Assembly (NCBI GenBank): GCA_963765295.1
Contig: CAVXVO010000007.1
Location: 124,001 to 188,000, forward strand
Source of the DNA: PALSA-612 sp963765295
GTDB taxonomy: Bacteria > Actinomycetota > Thermoleophilia > Gaiellales > Gaiellaceae
DNA length: 64,000 nucleotides
Reading direction: 5' to 3'
Below, one piece after another: positions 35,807-43,327 of the stretch (within the stretch, counting starts at the first letter, position 1; every line of letters begins with the position of its first letter). Position numbers and translations under genes: made by a program. The notes beneath the pieces were generated by a model. It was given only the letters and a program-made list of their open reading frames with translations, was not told the DNA's origin and ran no database searches.

Positions 35807-36912
35807 AGCTCCTCCTGCCGATCGGTCACGGCGTCCCAGGACGTACGCCGCGCCGCCTCGAGCCCTCCGGCCGCGAGCCGCGCGCTGAGCCCCGGGTCGG
35901 CGAGCACGCTGCGCACCGCGTCCAGGATCGCCGCCCGCTCGTCGGGGACGACGAGCGCCTCTCCGTCGCGCAAGAAGTCCGCGATGCCGCAGCGGTCCGT
36001 GACGACGACCGGCGTTCCCGCGGCCGCCGCCTCGGCCGCGACCATGCCGAAGCTCTCGCCCGCGGACGGGAGGACGAACACGTCTGCGAGCCGGTAGAGG
36101 GCGAGCGGCGGCCCCTCCGTCGGGCCGACGACGTGGACGCGGTCACCGCCGAGCCCGTCCGCGACACCGTGACGGTCGTCCGGCCCGACGAGCACGAGGT
36201 GCGCCTCGGGCAGTTCCTGCAGCGCGGCCACGAGGTGGTCGATCCCCTTCCCGGCGGCGATCCGGCCGACGTAGAGGATCACGGGCGAGCCGTCCGGGAT
36301 GCCGAGCTCGGCGCGCTCGGCGGCCGGGACCTCGTACGGCGCGGGGAAACCGTTGCCGCGCACGTGGATCCGCTCGACCGGCACGACGCCGGCCGCGGCG
36401 ACGTCGTCGCGCTCGGCGCCCGAGGCTGCCACCACTGCCGCCGCGCCCGAGGCGACGCCGCGGTAGAGCGTCGAGTCGAGCGCGCGCTTGAGCGCCACCT
36501 TCCGCAGCCGCGCCCGGAACATCCCAAGTGGCTCGAAGACGTACGGGACCCCGCGTAAACGCGCCCACGCGGCGGCCACCGTCGTCACGGGGTCGCGAAA
36601 GCCGAAGACGTGCACGACGTCCGGCCGCTCGGCGCGCTCGAGGGCGACCGGCAAGGTCGGCGTGATCCCCATCCAGCGATACCGAACCGGTGTCGCGAGA
36701 TAGTGGACGCGCACACCATCCTGCTCGTCGACCCGCGAGTGCCAGGCGCCGGGGCCATCGAGCGACTGCAGGCTCGTGGTCAGCACCTCCACCGTGTGGC
36801 CTCGCTCGACGAGCCGGGAAGTCAGCTCCCGCGCGACGACAACCGGTCCGCCGAACGCGGTCGCCGGCCACCAGGCGGGCGCCGCGAACAGGATGCGCAA
36901 ACCGGCGTCCAC
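35746..36912 (-). CDS. Glycosyltransferase family 4
   Basis: A 388-residue GT-B enzyme. ILFAAPAWWPATAFGGPVVVA, the Gly-Gly acceptor loop, is followed by PDVVHVFGFRDPVTT, IHVRGNGFPAPYEVP at the junction, ILYVGRIAAGKGIDHLVAAL and the EX7E segment PSAGESFGMVAAEAAAAGTPVVVTD. It starts at a GTG 6 bases after a TAACTT box that overlaps the outward promoter for the gene at 36936. Its 3' end overlaps the convergent GT4 by 61 bases. Confidence 0.87.
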   Translation of the reverse strand: MDAGLRILFAAPAWWPATAFGGPVVVARELTSRLVERGHTVEVLTTSLQSLDGPGAWHSRVDEQDGVRVHYLATPVRYRWMGITPTLPVALERAERPDVVHVFGFRDPVTTVAAAWARLRGVPYVFEPLGMFRARLRKVALKRALDSTLYRGVASGAAAVVAASGAERDDVAAAGVVPVERIHVRGNGFPAPYEVPAAERAELGIPDGSPVILYVGRIAAGKGIDHLVAALQELPEAHLVLVGPDDRHGVADGLGGDRVHVVGPTEGPPLALYRLADVFVLPSAGESFGMVAAEAAAAGTPVVVTDRCGIADFLRDGEALVVPDERAAILDAVRSVLADPGLSARLAAGGLEAARRTSWDAVTDRQEELYRLAVASRTAASRLSTDGP

Positions 36913-36918
36913 GACGGG

Positions 36919-36924
36919 AAGTTA
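36919..36924 (-). promoter_or_regulatory. -10 box (TAACTT), minus strand
   Basis: Lies 6 bases before the GTG at 36912 and shares two bases with the opposite-strand box at 36923-36928. The whole divergent gap is only 23 bases. Confidence 0.45.
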
Positions 36925-36928
36925 GCCT
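36923..36928 (+). promoter_or_regulatory. -10 box (TAGCCT), plus strand
   Basis: Lies exactly 7 bases before the GTG at 36936. Overlaps the minus-strand box, so the two start sites probably compete for polymerase. Confidence 0.5.
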
Positions 36929-36935
36929 TGGAGCC

Positions 36936-38159
36936 GTGTCCGCGCAGACCGAGAAGCCGCGTCTCCTCGTGCTCAACCAGTACTACTGGCCCGGCGTCGA
37001 GGCGACTGCGCAGCTGCTCACCGACCTCTGCGAGGCGCTTGCGGACGAGTACGAGATCCGCGTGCTGACCGGAATGCTGCACGGGCACGAGCTCCTGCCG
37101 CGCCGCGTCACGCGGAACGGGGTCGAGATCGTCCGCGTCCAGTCGACCGCCTTCGAGCGCTCCCGGCTCGGTCTGCGGGGCCTCAACTACGTCAGCTACC
37201 TGGGAAGCTCGCTCGTGACGGCCCTCGGCGGCCCGAGGCCCGATCTCGTCCTCTGCATGACCGACCCGCCGATGATCGGCGACGTCGGCCTCGCCGTCTC
37301 CAAACGCTTCGGTGTGCCGCTGCTCGTGATCAGCGAGGACGTGTTCCCCGAGATCGCGACAAAGCTGCGGCGGCTCGAGAACCCTGTCCTCGTGGGCGTT
37401 CTGCGCCAGCTCGTCCGCCTCTATCTCAAGCGTGCCGACCGGGTCGTGGCGATCGGCGAGACCATGCGGCAGCGCCTGGAGGCGAAGGGCGCGCCCGGCG
37501 AGCGTCTGCGCGTGATCCCGAACTGGATCGACACGGCCTCGATCACGCCCCAGAACCACGAGAACGACTGGAAGCGCGAGCTGAAGCTGGCAGGGAAGTT
37601 CGTCGTCATGCACTCGGGCAACGTCGGCCACGCGCAGGATCTGGACACGCTCGTTCGGGCGACGACGTTCCTTCGCGACCTCGACGACCTCGCGGTCGTG
37701 ATCGTCGGCTTCGGAGCGCGCCACGCCGAGATCCAGTCGCTCGCCGTGCGGCTCGAGACGGACAAGGTCAGGTTCCTGCCCTACCAGCCGCGTGAGGTGC
37801 TGCCGCTCTCGCTCGCCGCCGGCAACCTCCACTTCGTCGGGCTCGCTCGGGGCCTCTCGGGTTACGTCGTGCCGAGCCGGCTGTACGGGATCCTCGCGGC
37901 CGGCCGGCCCGTGATCGTGTCCGCCGAAGCGGACAGCGAGACGGCGCAGGTCGTGTCCGGCGTCGGCTGCGGCGTCGTGCTCCCGCCCGGGCGGCCCGAG
38001 CTCGTCGCCCGCGTGATCCGCGACGCGTACGACGGCCGGCTCGACCTCGCGGACATGGGTCGTCGCGGCCGCGAGTACGTGACGGCAGAGGCGGACCGCG
38101 CCGTGGCCGTCGGCCGGTATCGCGTGGTGCTTCGCGAGCTCGTGGGGAGTACGTCGTGA
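36936..38159 (+). CDS. Glycosyltransferase family 4 (WcaI/WbuB-like)
   Basis: A 407-residue enzyme. LLVLNQYYWPGVEATAQLLTDL and LVLCMTDPPMIGDVGLAVSKRFG match the WcaI/WbuB-type GT4 branch, which often transfers fucose or N-acetylated sugars. VIPNWIDTASITPQ marks the junction, VVMHSGNVGHAQDLDTLVRAT opens the donor half, and VVPSRLYGILAAGRPVIVSAEADSETA carries the donor motif. An ISEDVFPEIATKL stretch may form a membrane-facing helix. Leaderless GTG start. Its end overlaps the GTG of the GT2 at 38156. Confidence 0.87.
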   Translation: MSAQTEKPRLLVLNQYYWPGVEATAQLLTDLCEALADEYEIRVLTGMLHGHELLPRRVTRNGVEIVRVQSTAFERSRLGLRGLNYVSYLGSSLVTALGGPRPDLVLCMTDPPMIGDVGLAVSKRFGVPLLVISEDVFPEIATKLRRLENPVLVGVLRQLVRLYLKRADRVVAIGETMRQRLEAKGAPGERLRVIPNWIDTASITPQNHENDWKRELKLAGKFVVMHSGNVGHAQDLDTLVRATTFLRDLDDLAVVIVGFGARHAEIQSLAVRLETDKVRFLPYQPREVLPLSLAAGNLHFVGLARGLSGYVVPSRLYGILAAGRPVIVSAEADSETAQVVSGVGCGVVLPPGRPELVARVIRDAYDGRLDLADMGRRGREYVTAEADRAVAVGRYRVVLRELVGSTS

Positions 38160-39253
38160 AGCGGCTGTTCTGGGCCTCGGCCGCCGCGCTCGGCTGGACG
38201 CACATCGGCTACCCGCTCGCCGCCGCGGTCGCGGCCCGGCTCCGGCCGGATCCCGTCGACCGTGCCGACGTGACGCCGAGCGTCACCGTGATCGTGGCCG
38301 CCTGGAACGAGGAGACCGTGATCGCGAGGCGGCTCGAGAACCTGCTTGCGCTCGACTACCCGGCCGATCGCCTCGAGATCGTCGTCGCCTCGGACGCCTC
38401 CGACGACGGGACGGACGCGATCGTCGAGGAGTTCGCGGCCCGTGAGCCGCGCATCCGCCTGCTCCGCTGCCCGCGCGGGGGCAAGGTCGCGGCGCAGAAC
38501 CTCGCGGTCGAGGCGTCCGGCGCCGAGATCGTCGCCTTCTCGGACGCCAACTGCACGTGGGCGCCGGACGCGCTGTCCCTGCTCGTGCGCTCCTTCGCCG
38601 ACCCGGACGTCGCGTACGTCTGCGGGCGGCTCGTGTTACAGGAGGCGGACGGGACGAACGTCGAGGGCGCGTACTGGCGCCTGGAGACGCTGCTCCGGGA
38701 GCAGGAGGCGGCGACGGGTTCGATCACGGGCGGCAACGGCTCGATCTACGCGGTTCGCCGCTCCGACTACGTCGACGTCGACCCGCGCTTCGGCCACGAC
38801 CTGTCCTTCCCGTACCTGATGGTCCAGCACGGCCGGCGCGCGGCCTACGAGCCGGATGCGCTCGCCTTCGAGAAGCCGTCGCGCGACATCGAGGACGAAT
38901 ATGCGCGCAAGGTGCGCATGTTCGAGCACTGCTGGGCGATCGTGGTCGAGGGAGACATGCTCCACGGGCTGCCTCCCGGCTACCTGGCGAAGATCGTCTC
39001 GCACCGGCATCTGCGCTACGGGAGCGGGATCGCCCACCTCGCGTTGCTCGGGTCGAGCCTCGCGCTCGCCCGCCGCGGCGGCATCTACCGCACGGCGCTA
39101 ATCGGACAGCTCGCGTTCCTCGGCGTCGCCGCAGCGCGTCCCGGCCTGCCGCGCTACTACACGCTCGTCACCTGGGCGACCGTGAAGGCGCTCCGGAACT
39201 ACGTCCGCGAGGGCGTGCCCGCGGTCTGGAGCAAGGCCGAGGGCACGCGATGA
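38156..39253 (+). CDS. Membrane-associated glycosyltransferase family 2
   Basis: A 365-residue GT2. An N-terminal hydrophobic helix (residues 8-27) anchors it. VTVIVAAWNEETVIARRLENLL, IVVASDASDDGTDAI, IVAFSDANCTWAPDAL (DXD-type site), ITGGNGSIYAVRR and the acceptor-side RKVRMFEHCWA follow, and the C-terminal region has two or three hydrophobic helices. This is the layout of processive or lipid-linked GT2 enzymes (BcsA/IcaA-like, shorter). Its TGA is immediately followed by the second copy of the 23-base palindrome. Confidence 0.86.
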   Translation: MKRLFWASAAALGWTHIGYPLAAAVAARLRPDPVDRADVTPSVTVIVAAWNEETVIARRLENLLALDYPADRLEIVVASDASDDGTDAIVEEFAAREPRIRLLRCPRGGKVAAQNLAVEASGAEIVAFSDANCTWAPDALSLLVRSFADPDVAYVCGRLVLQEADGTNVEGAYWRLETLLREQEAATGSITGGNGSIYAVRRSDYVDVDPRFGHDLSFPYLMVQHGRRAAYEPDALAFEKPSRDIEDEYARKVRMFEHCWAIVVEGDMLHGLPPGYLAKIVSHRHLRYGSGIAHLALLGSSLALARRGGIYRTALIGQLAFLGVAAARPGLPRYYTLVTWATVKALRNYVREGVPAVWSKAEGTR

Positions 39254-39276
39254 CCTTGCAACACTGTGTTGCAAGG
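39254..39276. repeat. 23-base perfect palindrome, copy 2 (intergenic)
   Basis: Identical in sequence and central base to the copy at 6413-6435 (arms CCTTGCAACAC / GTGTTGCAAGG). It starts directly after the TGA of the GT2 gene and ends 14 bases before the TTG of the phosphoglycosyl transferase. An ATG overlapping the GT2 stop (39250) would read through it for 14 codons only. Confidence 0.9.
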
Positions 39277-39290
39277 AAGGACAGGGCCGC

Positions 39291-39875
39291 TTGAACCGGG
39301 TCGCCGACGTCGCCGTCGCCGGGTTCGGGCTCCTCGTGACCGCACCGGTGCTCGGTATCGCGGCCGCCGCCGTCAAGCTCGCGGACGGCGGGCCTGTCCT
39401 CTACCGGCAGCAGCGCGTCGGCAAGGACGGTGCCGAGTTCGAGCTCCTGAAGCTGCGGACGATGGTCGTCGGCGCCGAGAGCCAGGGGGCAGGGGCGGCC
39501 GTCAACGAAGCCGATCCGCGTATCACTCGCCCCGGAACGCTCCTGCGGCGGCTCTCGATCGACGAGCTGCCACAGCTCTGGAACGTGATCCGCGGCGACA
39601 TGAGCGTGATCGGGCCGCGGCCGACGCTCGCCTACCAGGTCGAGCGCTACACACCGCGCCAGCGCCGGCGACTCGAGGTCAAGCCCGGGCTGACCGGTTG
39701 GGCACAGGTGCACGGGCGCGCGCGGCTGCCGTGGGCGGAGCGCATCGAGCTCGACCTGTGGTACGTCGAGCACCGCTCGGCGCTCGTCGACCTGAAGATC
39801 CTCGCGCGCACGCCGCTCGCGCTCGTCAGCGGGACGTACAAGGGCGCGTCCGGCGGCTGGCGCGACGCCGCCTGA
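39291..39875 (+). CDS. Polyprenyl-phosphate phosphoglycosyl transferase (bacterial sugar transferase)
   Basis: A 194-residue monotopic phosphoglycosyl transferase that loads the first sugar-1-phosphate onto undecaprenyl phosphate. An N-terminal hydrophobic re-entrant helix (residues 5-28) is followed by GPVLYRQQRVGKDGAEFELLKLRTM, LRRLSIDELPQLWNVIRGDMSVIGPRP with the catalytic Asp-Glu pair, and VKPGLTGWAQVHGR. The length fits the minimal PglC/WcaJ-C catalytic unit. TTG start at 39291. The palindrome-containing gap breaks the usual 4-base coupling seen between neighbouring genes. Confidence 0.9.
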   Translation: MNRVADVAVAGFGLLVTAPVLGIAAAAVKLADGGPVLYRQQRVGKDGAEFELLKLRTMVVGAESQGAGAAVNEADPRITRPGTLLRRLSIDELPQLWNVIRGDMSVIGPRPTLAYQVERYTPRQRRRLEVKPGLTGWAQVHGRARLPWAERIELDLWYVEHRSALVDLKILARTPLALVSGTYKGASGGWRDAA

Positions 39876-39967
39876 ATCCTTAGACCGCACTCAGGCTTCT
39901 CTCAGTCGCGGCCGCCACGCTTGAGCCATGTGGACGTCACGGCAGGCATCGACGAAAGGAGACCGTG

Positions 39968-40201
39968 ATGGAGGACCACGAGTACGGGCTGAAGGCGGCC
40001 GAGATTCTCTTCGACGCTGAGCTCGATCGGTTGATCGTCCGCTTCGAGGGTCTGCTGGAGGTGTGCAAGCTGCTCGACGAGCGCGGTGCGACCGAGGCCG
40101 AGCTGGACGAGCACCGCCGCGAGCTCGAGAAGGTCGGCCGGGATCTGGCAGCGCTGGTCGCGCGCAACGGCAACGGGAACGCGCGCGGCCTGGCCGCCTG
40201 A
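39968..40201 (+). CDS. Small helical protein of unknown function
   Basis: A 77-residue, acidic, Leu/Glu-rich protein predicted to be almost entirely helical, with heptad-like hydrophobic spacing (LDRLIVRFEGLLEVCKLL, LDEHRRELEKVGRDLAALV), so a coiled coil is likely. AAAGGAGA 6 bases before the ATG is one of the few good ribosome sites here, which supports expression. A GTG three bases earlier is an alternative start. No family is recognised. The 92-base gap before it (39876-39967) shows no certain promoter. Confidence 0.55.
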   Translation: MEDHEYGLKAAEILFDAELDRLIVRFEGLLEVCKLLDERGATEAELDEHRRELEKVGRDLAALVARNGNGNARGLAA

Positions 40202-40227
40202 TTCGCCGGGGTCGCGGGCGCGCGGGC

Positions 40228-40233
40228 TAGGCT
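40228..40233 (+). promoter_or_regulatory. -10 box (TAGGCT), leaderless start
   Basis: TAGGCT lies exactly 7 bases before the GTG at 40241. Confidence 0.55.
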
Positions 40234-40240
40234 CTCGCGC

Positions 40241-41245
40241 GTGACGGCGGTGCTCTTCACCTGCGCCGGGCAGCGGGTCGACATCGTGACCGAGTTCGCG
40301 CGCGCGGGGGCGACAACGATCGTCGCCGAAGTCGACCGGCTGGCGCCCGCGCTCTACCACGCCGACCACCACGCGCTCGTCCCGCGCGTCGACGACCCGG
40401 GTTACGTGCCGGCACTGGCCGGGATCGTCCGCGAGCACGACGTCCGGCTCGTCGTCCCGCTCACCGATCTCGACCACGTGAAGCTGAGCGAGGCGCGGGC
40501 GGAGCTCGAACCGGCGCTCGTCCTCCTGCCCACGGCCGAGATCTGCCGGCAGGTCGGCGACAAGTACCTCGCGCACGAGCTGTTCACGCGGCTCGGCATC
40601 CCGAGTCCGCCGAGCTGGCTGCCCGGCGACGTTCCGGAGGACGCCCGCTACCCGCTCCTCGTCAAGGTGCGTGAGGGCTTCGGCTCGCGGCACATCTACC
40701 GCGCGGCCGACGCTGCCGAGCTCGAGTTCTTCCTCCGCTACACGCCGGTGGAGTCGTTCGTGCAGCAGGCGTGCCTCGGCGAGGAGTTCTCGATCGACGT
40801 CTTCTGCGACACGGACAGCCGGTGTCTGAACGCGATTCCGCGGACGATGATCCAGTCCAAGGGCGGCGAGTCGATCAAGGGCATGACGATCAAGGACGCC
40901 GACCTGATCGAGCACGGCTGCCACGTCGCAGAGGCGATCGGGATCGTCGGCCCGGCGAACATCCAGTGCTTCCGCGAGCCGGACGGCAGCCTGCCGGTCA
41001 CGGACGTGAACCCGCGCTTCGGCGGCGCGTTCCCGCTCCCACGCGCCGCCGGGAGCCGCTATCCGGAGCTCGCGCTCGCCCTCGCCCGCGGGGAGCATCC
41101 GGAGCCGTGCGTGGGCGAGTTCCACGAAGGCGTGTACATGACGCGCTTCTTCTCGCACCTCACGCTCGCCGAGGACGGCGGCGGCCCGCTCGTCCCGTTC
41201 GCCGAGGAGCTCCCGGACCGCGTCGCCGCAGATCGCGACGGCTAG
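40241..41245 (+). CDS. ATP-grasp ligase (carbamoyl-phosphate synthase large-chain-like)
   Basis: A 334-residue ATP-grasp protein. The pre-ATP-grasp Rossmann part (VLFTCAGQRVDIVTEFARAG, LVVPLTDLDHVKL) is followed by the ATP-grasp core: YPLLVKVREGFGSRHIYRA, VQQACLGEEFSIDVFCD, and the metal site VTDVNPRFGGAFPLP (Asp, Asn) near residue 250. Such single-domain ligases join a carboxylate to an amine or other nucleophile, and in glycan or peptide loci they may attach amino acids to a polymer. Leaderless GTG. Its TAG stop overlaps the stop of the opposing ferredoxin gene (CTAG). Confidence 0.83.
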   Translation: MTAVLFTCAGQRVDIVTEFARAGATTIVAEVDRLAPALYHADHHALVPRVDDPGYVPALAGIVREHDVRLVVPLTDLDHVKLSEARAELEPALVLLPTAEICRQVGDKYLAHELFTRLGIPSPPSWLPGDVPEDARYPLLVKVREGFGSRHIYRAADAAELEFFLRYTPVESFVQQACLGEEFSIDVFCDTDSRCLNAIPRTMIQSKGGESIKGMTIKDADLIEHGCHVAEAIGIVGPANIQCFREPDGSLPVTDVNPRFGGAFPLPRAAGSRYPELALALARGEHPEPCVGEFHEGVYMTRFFSHLTLAEDGGGPLVPFAEELPDRVAADRDG

Positions 41246-41445
41246 CGGCGTTCCTCGATTGCGAGCGCGAGGCGCGGGCACATCGAGACCGCCTGGCGGG
41301 CTTCCCGCTCGAGCCCGTGCGGGATCGGCTCGTCGGAGATGATCGGGTAGCCCCATTCGTCGAGCTGGATCAGCTCGGGGAGCAGTTCGGCGCAGTGGCC
41401 GTGCGCATCGCAGAGGATCGGGTTGACGCGGAGGTGGTCGCTCAT
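41242..41445 (-). CDS. Ferredoxin (single-cluster, CXXHXXC type)
   Basis: A 67-residue ferredoxin. Cys12, His15 in the CDAHGHC motif, Cys18 and Cys56 (MCP) give the ligand pattern of the [3Fe-4S] or His/Asp-substituted [4Fe-4S] ferredoxins that serve cytochromes P450 and related redox chains in actinobacteria. Starts with an ATG two bases after the stop of the NuoF-like gene, so it is cotranscribed and presumably passes electrons to or from that flavoprotein. Last gene of the redox operon. Confidence 0.88.
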   Translation of the reverse strand: MSDHLRVNPILCDAHGHCAELLPELIQLDEWGYPIISDEPIPHGLEREARQAVSMCPRLALAIEERR

Positions 41446-41447
41446 GC

Positions 41448-42746
41448 TCACCGCCAGTCTGACGTCTCCGACGCCGTGGGCAGGAGCGGCTCGCGGTGGT
41501 CGGCGCCGCAGCGGCCGCCGAGATGCAGGTCGATCTCGGGAGCGAACACGCGCAGGGCGCTGTCGACGAGCCGGAGCGCGCCGTCGGGGTGCGCGCACGC
41601 GCCGCGTCGCGCGATCTGTTCGGCGAGCCCGGGCAGGCGCTCGAGGGCGCGTCTCGCGTCGGGCGCGCAGGTTGCGATCGACTCGAGCGCGTCTGCGACG
41701 GCGGGGAGCCCGAAGACGCAGGGTCCGCACTGGCCGGCGCTCTCGCCCGCGAGGTAGCGGGCGATCCGGGCAGTCTCGGCGATCCCGCACGTGCCCCGGG
41801 GGAGGACGGCGAGCGTGCGGGCGCCGAGTGCCGCGCCGAGCGGCCGCAGCCCCGTGTCGGAGAGCGGCACGTCGAGATTCCGCTCGGCGTCGATCCAGGT
41901 GCCGAAGTAGCCGCCGACGAGCAGCGCGCGCGGCTGGGCGGTGAGGCCGCCGCAGCGCTCGACGATCCGGTCGAGCGGCGTTCCGAGCTCGACCTCGACC
42001 ACGCCCGCTCGCGCGACGGCGCCGCGCATCGTGACGAGGGCCGTGCCGGGCTCGTCCCGCGTGCCGCGCTCCCGGAACCAGTCGCCGCCGTAGCGCGCGA
42101 TCAGCCCGAGGCTCGCCAGCGTCTCGACGTTCTGGACGAGGGTCGGTCGGCCGCGCACACCCCGCTCGAACGGCCGTGGCGGCGTGAACGTCGGCTTCGC
42201 ATCGCCGCCGTTCAGCCACTGGACGAGCGCGCTCTCTTCGCCGGCGACGAAGCGGTCCGGGACGGCCACGAGCTCGATTCGCTCGCTCTCGTCGGGCCGT
42301 TCCGCGAGTGCTGCGCTCAGCGAAGCGTGGGCGGCACGGGCTCCGCGGGACACGGCGAGGTGGGCCTCTCGGCCTTCCACCGCGGCGAGCGCGGCGAGGA
42401 TCCCGTCGATCACGAGATGGGGGTTGTACGTCAGCAGCACCTCGTCCTTCGAGCTCGCAGGCTCGCCCTCGGTGCCGTTTGCGACCACGATCGGCGCCTT
42501 GCCGGCGGCGACCGTGCGGAGCTTCACCGCCGTCGGGAAGCCGGCGCCGCCGCGACCCGTGAGGCCGCTGCGCTCGACCTCGTGAAGCAGCGAGTCGCGC
42601 CTGCGGCCGAGCTGTGGTGACGGGCCGTAGCGGTCGAGATGGGCCTCGAACGACGAGTCCCGGGAGGAGCCACGCGGGAGCAGCCTGCGGGAGGAATCCA
42701 TGGGCAGCGTGGGCACGTGATCGGTGCGGATGGCGGTAGCGCTCAT
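41448..42746 (-). CDS. NuoF-like NADH dehydrogenase flavoprotein
   Basis: A 432-residue protein related to the 51-kDa subunit of complex I. The FMN site is GLTGRGGAGFPTAVKLRTV near residue 60, NGTEGEPASSKDEVLLTYNPH forms the NADH region, an SLBB-like domain with LVGGYFGTW follows, and the C-terminal FeS part has GESAGQCGPCVFG and RGACAHPDG. The usual ESCGXCXPC cluster motif is ESAGQCGPC here, so one Cys ligand is missing. It overlaps the upstream cytochrome gene (ATGA). It likely moves electrons between NAD(P)H and the ferredoxin or the membrane cytochrome. Confidence 0.85.
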   Translation of the reverse strand: MSATAIRTDHVPTLPMDSSRRLLPRGSSRDSSFEAHLDRYGPSPQLGRRRDSLLHEVERSGLTGRGGAGFPTAVKLRTVAAGKAPIVVANGTEGEPASSKDEVLLTYNPHLVIDGILAALAAVEGREAHLAVSRGARAAHASLSAALAERPDESERIELVAVPDRFVAGEESALVQWLNGGDAKPTFTPPRPFERGVRGRPTLVQNVETLASLGLIARYGGDWFRERGTRDEPGTALVTMRGAVARAGVVEVELGTPLDRIVERCGGLTAQPRALLVGGYFGTWIDAERNLDVPLSDTGLRPLGAALGARTLAVLPRGTCGIAETARIARYLAGESAGQCGPCVFGLPAVADALESIATCAPDARRALERLPGLAEQIARRGACAHPDGALRLVDSALRVFAPEIDLHLGGRCGADHREPLLPTASETSDWR

Positions 42747-43327
42747 GCGCCGACCTCCAGCGCTCTGCGCGGGACGAGGCTCTTCTCCGGCCTGTTCGCG
42801 TTACGCAGGCGCGAGACGACCGCAACGACGACGGAGCCGACGCAGGCGGCGGCGAGCGCTCGCAGCCACAGCGTCCCGGTGTCGGTACCCATGCCGAGCG
42901 AGTGGAAGAGGGCGAGCGGCCACGAGAGGTACGCGGCCCAGTGGACGCCGCGCCACACGCGCAGGCTGACGTGCGCGCGCAGGAGGCTGGTGACGATCAA
43001 CGCCAGCGTCAGGTCGAGCGACAGGGCGCCGAGGCCGACCCAGAACGCGCTCTTCGCGGCTGCGAAGGGCACGACGACCGCGGCCACGTTCACGGCCGCG
43101 TAGGGATCGACGAGCGCGGTGACGATGTGGACGGAGAGGAAGACGACGGCGAGCAGCGAGATGCTGCGATGCAGGCTGACCGCGGCGAAGCTCGGCAGCC
43201 GCCGAGGGCGCCAGCGGGTCGTCGTCGCGATGCCGAGGACGAAGACCGCGGTGAGCAGCACGAGCGTCAGCACTCCGCTCGCCCGCATGAGGTACCAGGC
43301 GGCGCCCGACGTGGTGAAGTCGCTCAC
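42743..43327 (-). CDS. Ferric-reductase-like transmembrane cytochrome b
   Basis: A 194-residue membrane protein with five or six helices. Paired His residues occur in SLHRSISLLAVVFLSVHIVTA and in VHWAAYLSWPLALFHSLG, the bis-heme arrangement of the Ferric_reduct domain. The GTG start overlaps the TGA of ApbE (GTGA) once a one-base insertion near 43357 is corrected; as written, the two genes read as one 499-residue fusion. It would carry electrons across the membrane for extracytoplasmic reduction. Followed by an ATGA-coupled NuoF-like gene. Confidence 0.78.
   Translation of the reverse strand: MSDFTTSGAAWYLMRASGVLTLVLLTAVFVLGIATTTRWRPRRLPSFAAVSLHRSISLLAVVFLSVHIVTALVDPYAAVNVAAVVVPFAAAKSAFWVGLGALSLDLTLALIVTSLLRAHVSLRVWRGVHWAAYLSWPLALFHSLGMGTDTGTLWLRALAAACVGSVVVAVVSRLRNANRPEKSLVPRRALEVGA

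Noticed and set aside
39250..39294. 14-codon leader peptide containing the palindrome
   Set aside because: It has no ribosome site of its own and looks like the remnant of an ATGA overlap; there is no evidence that it is translated.
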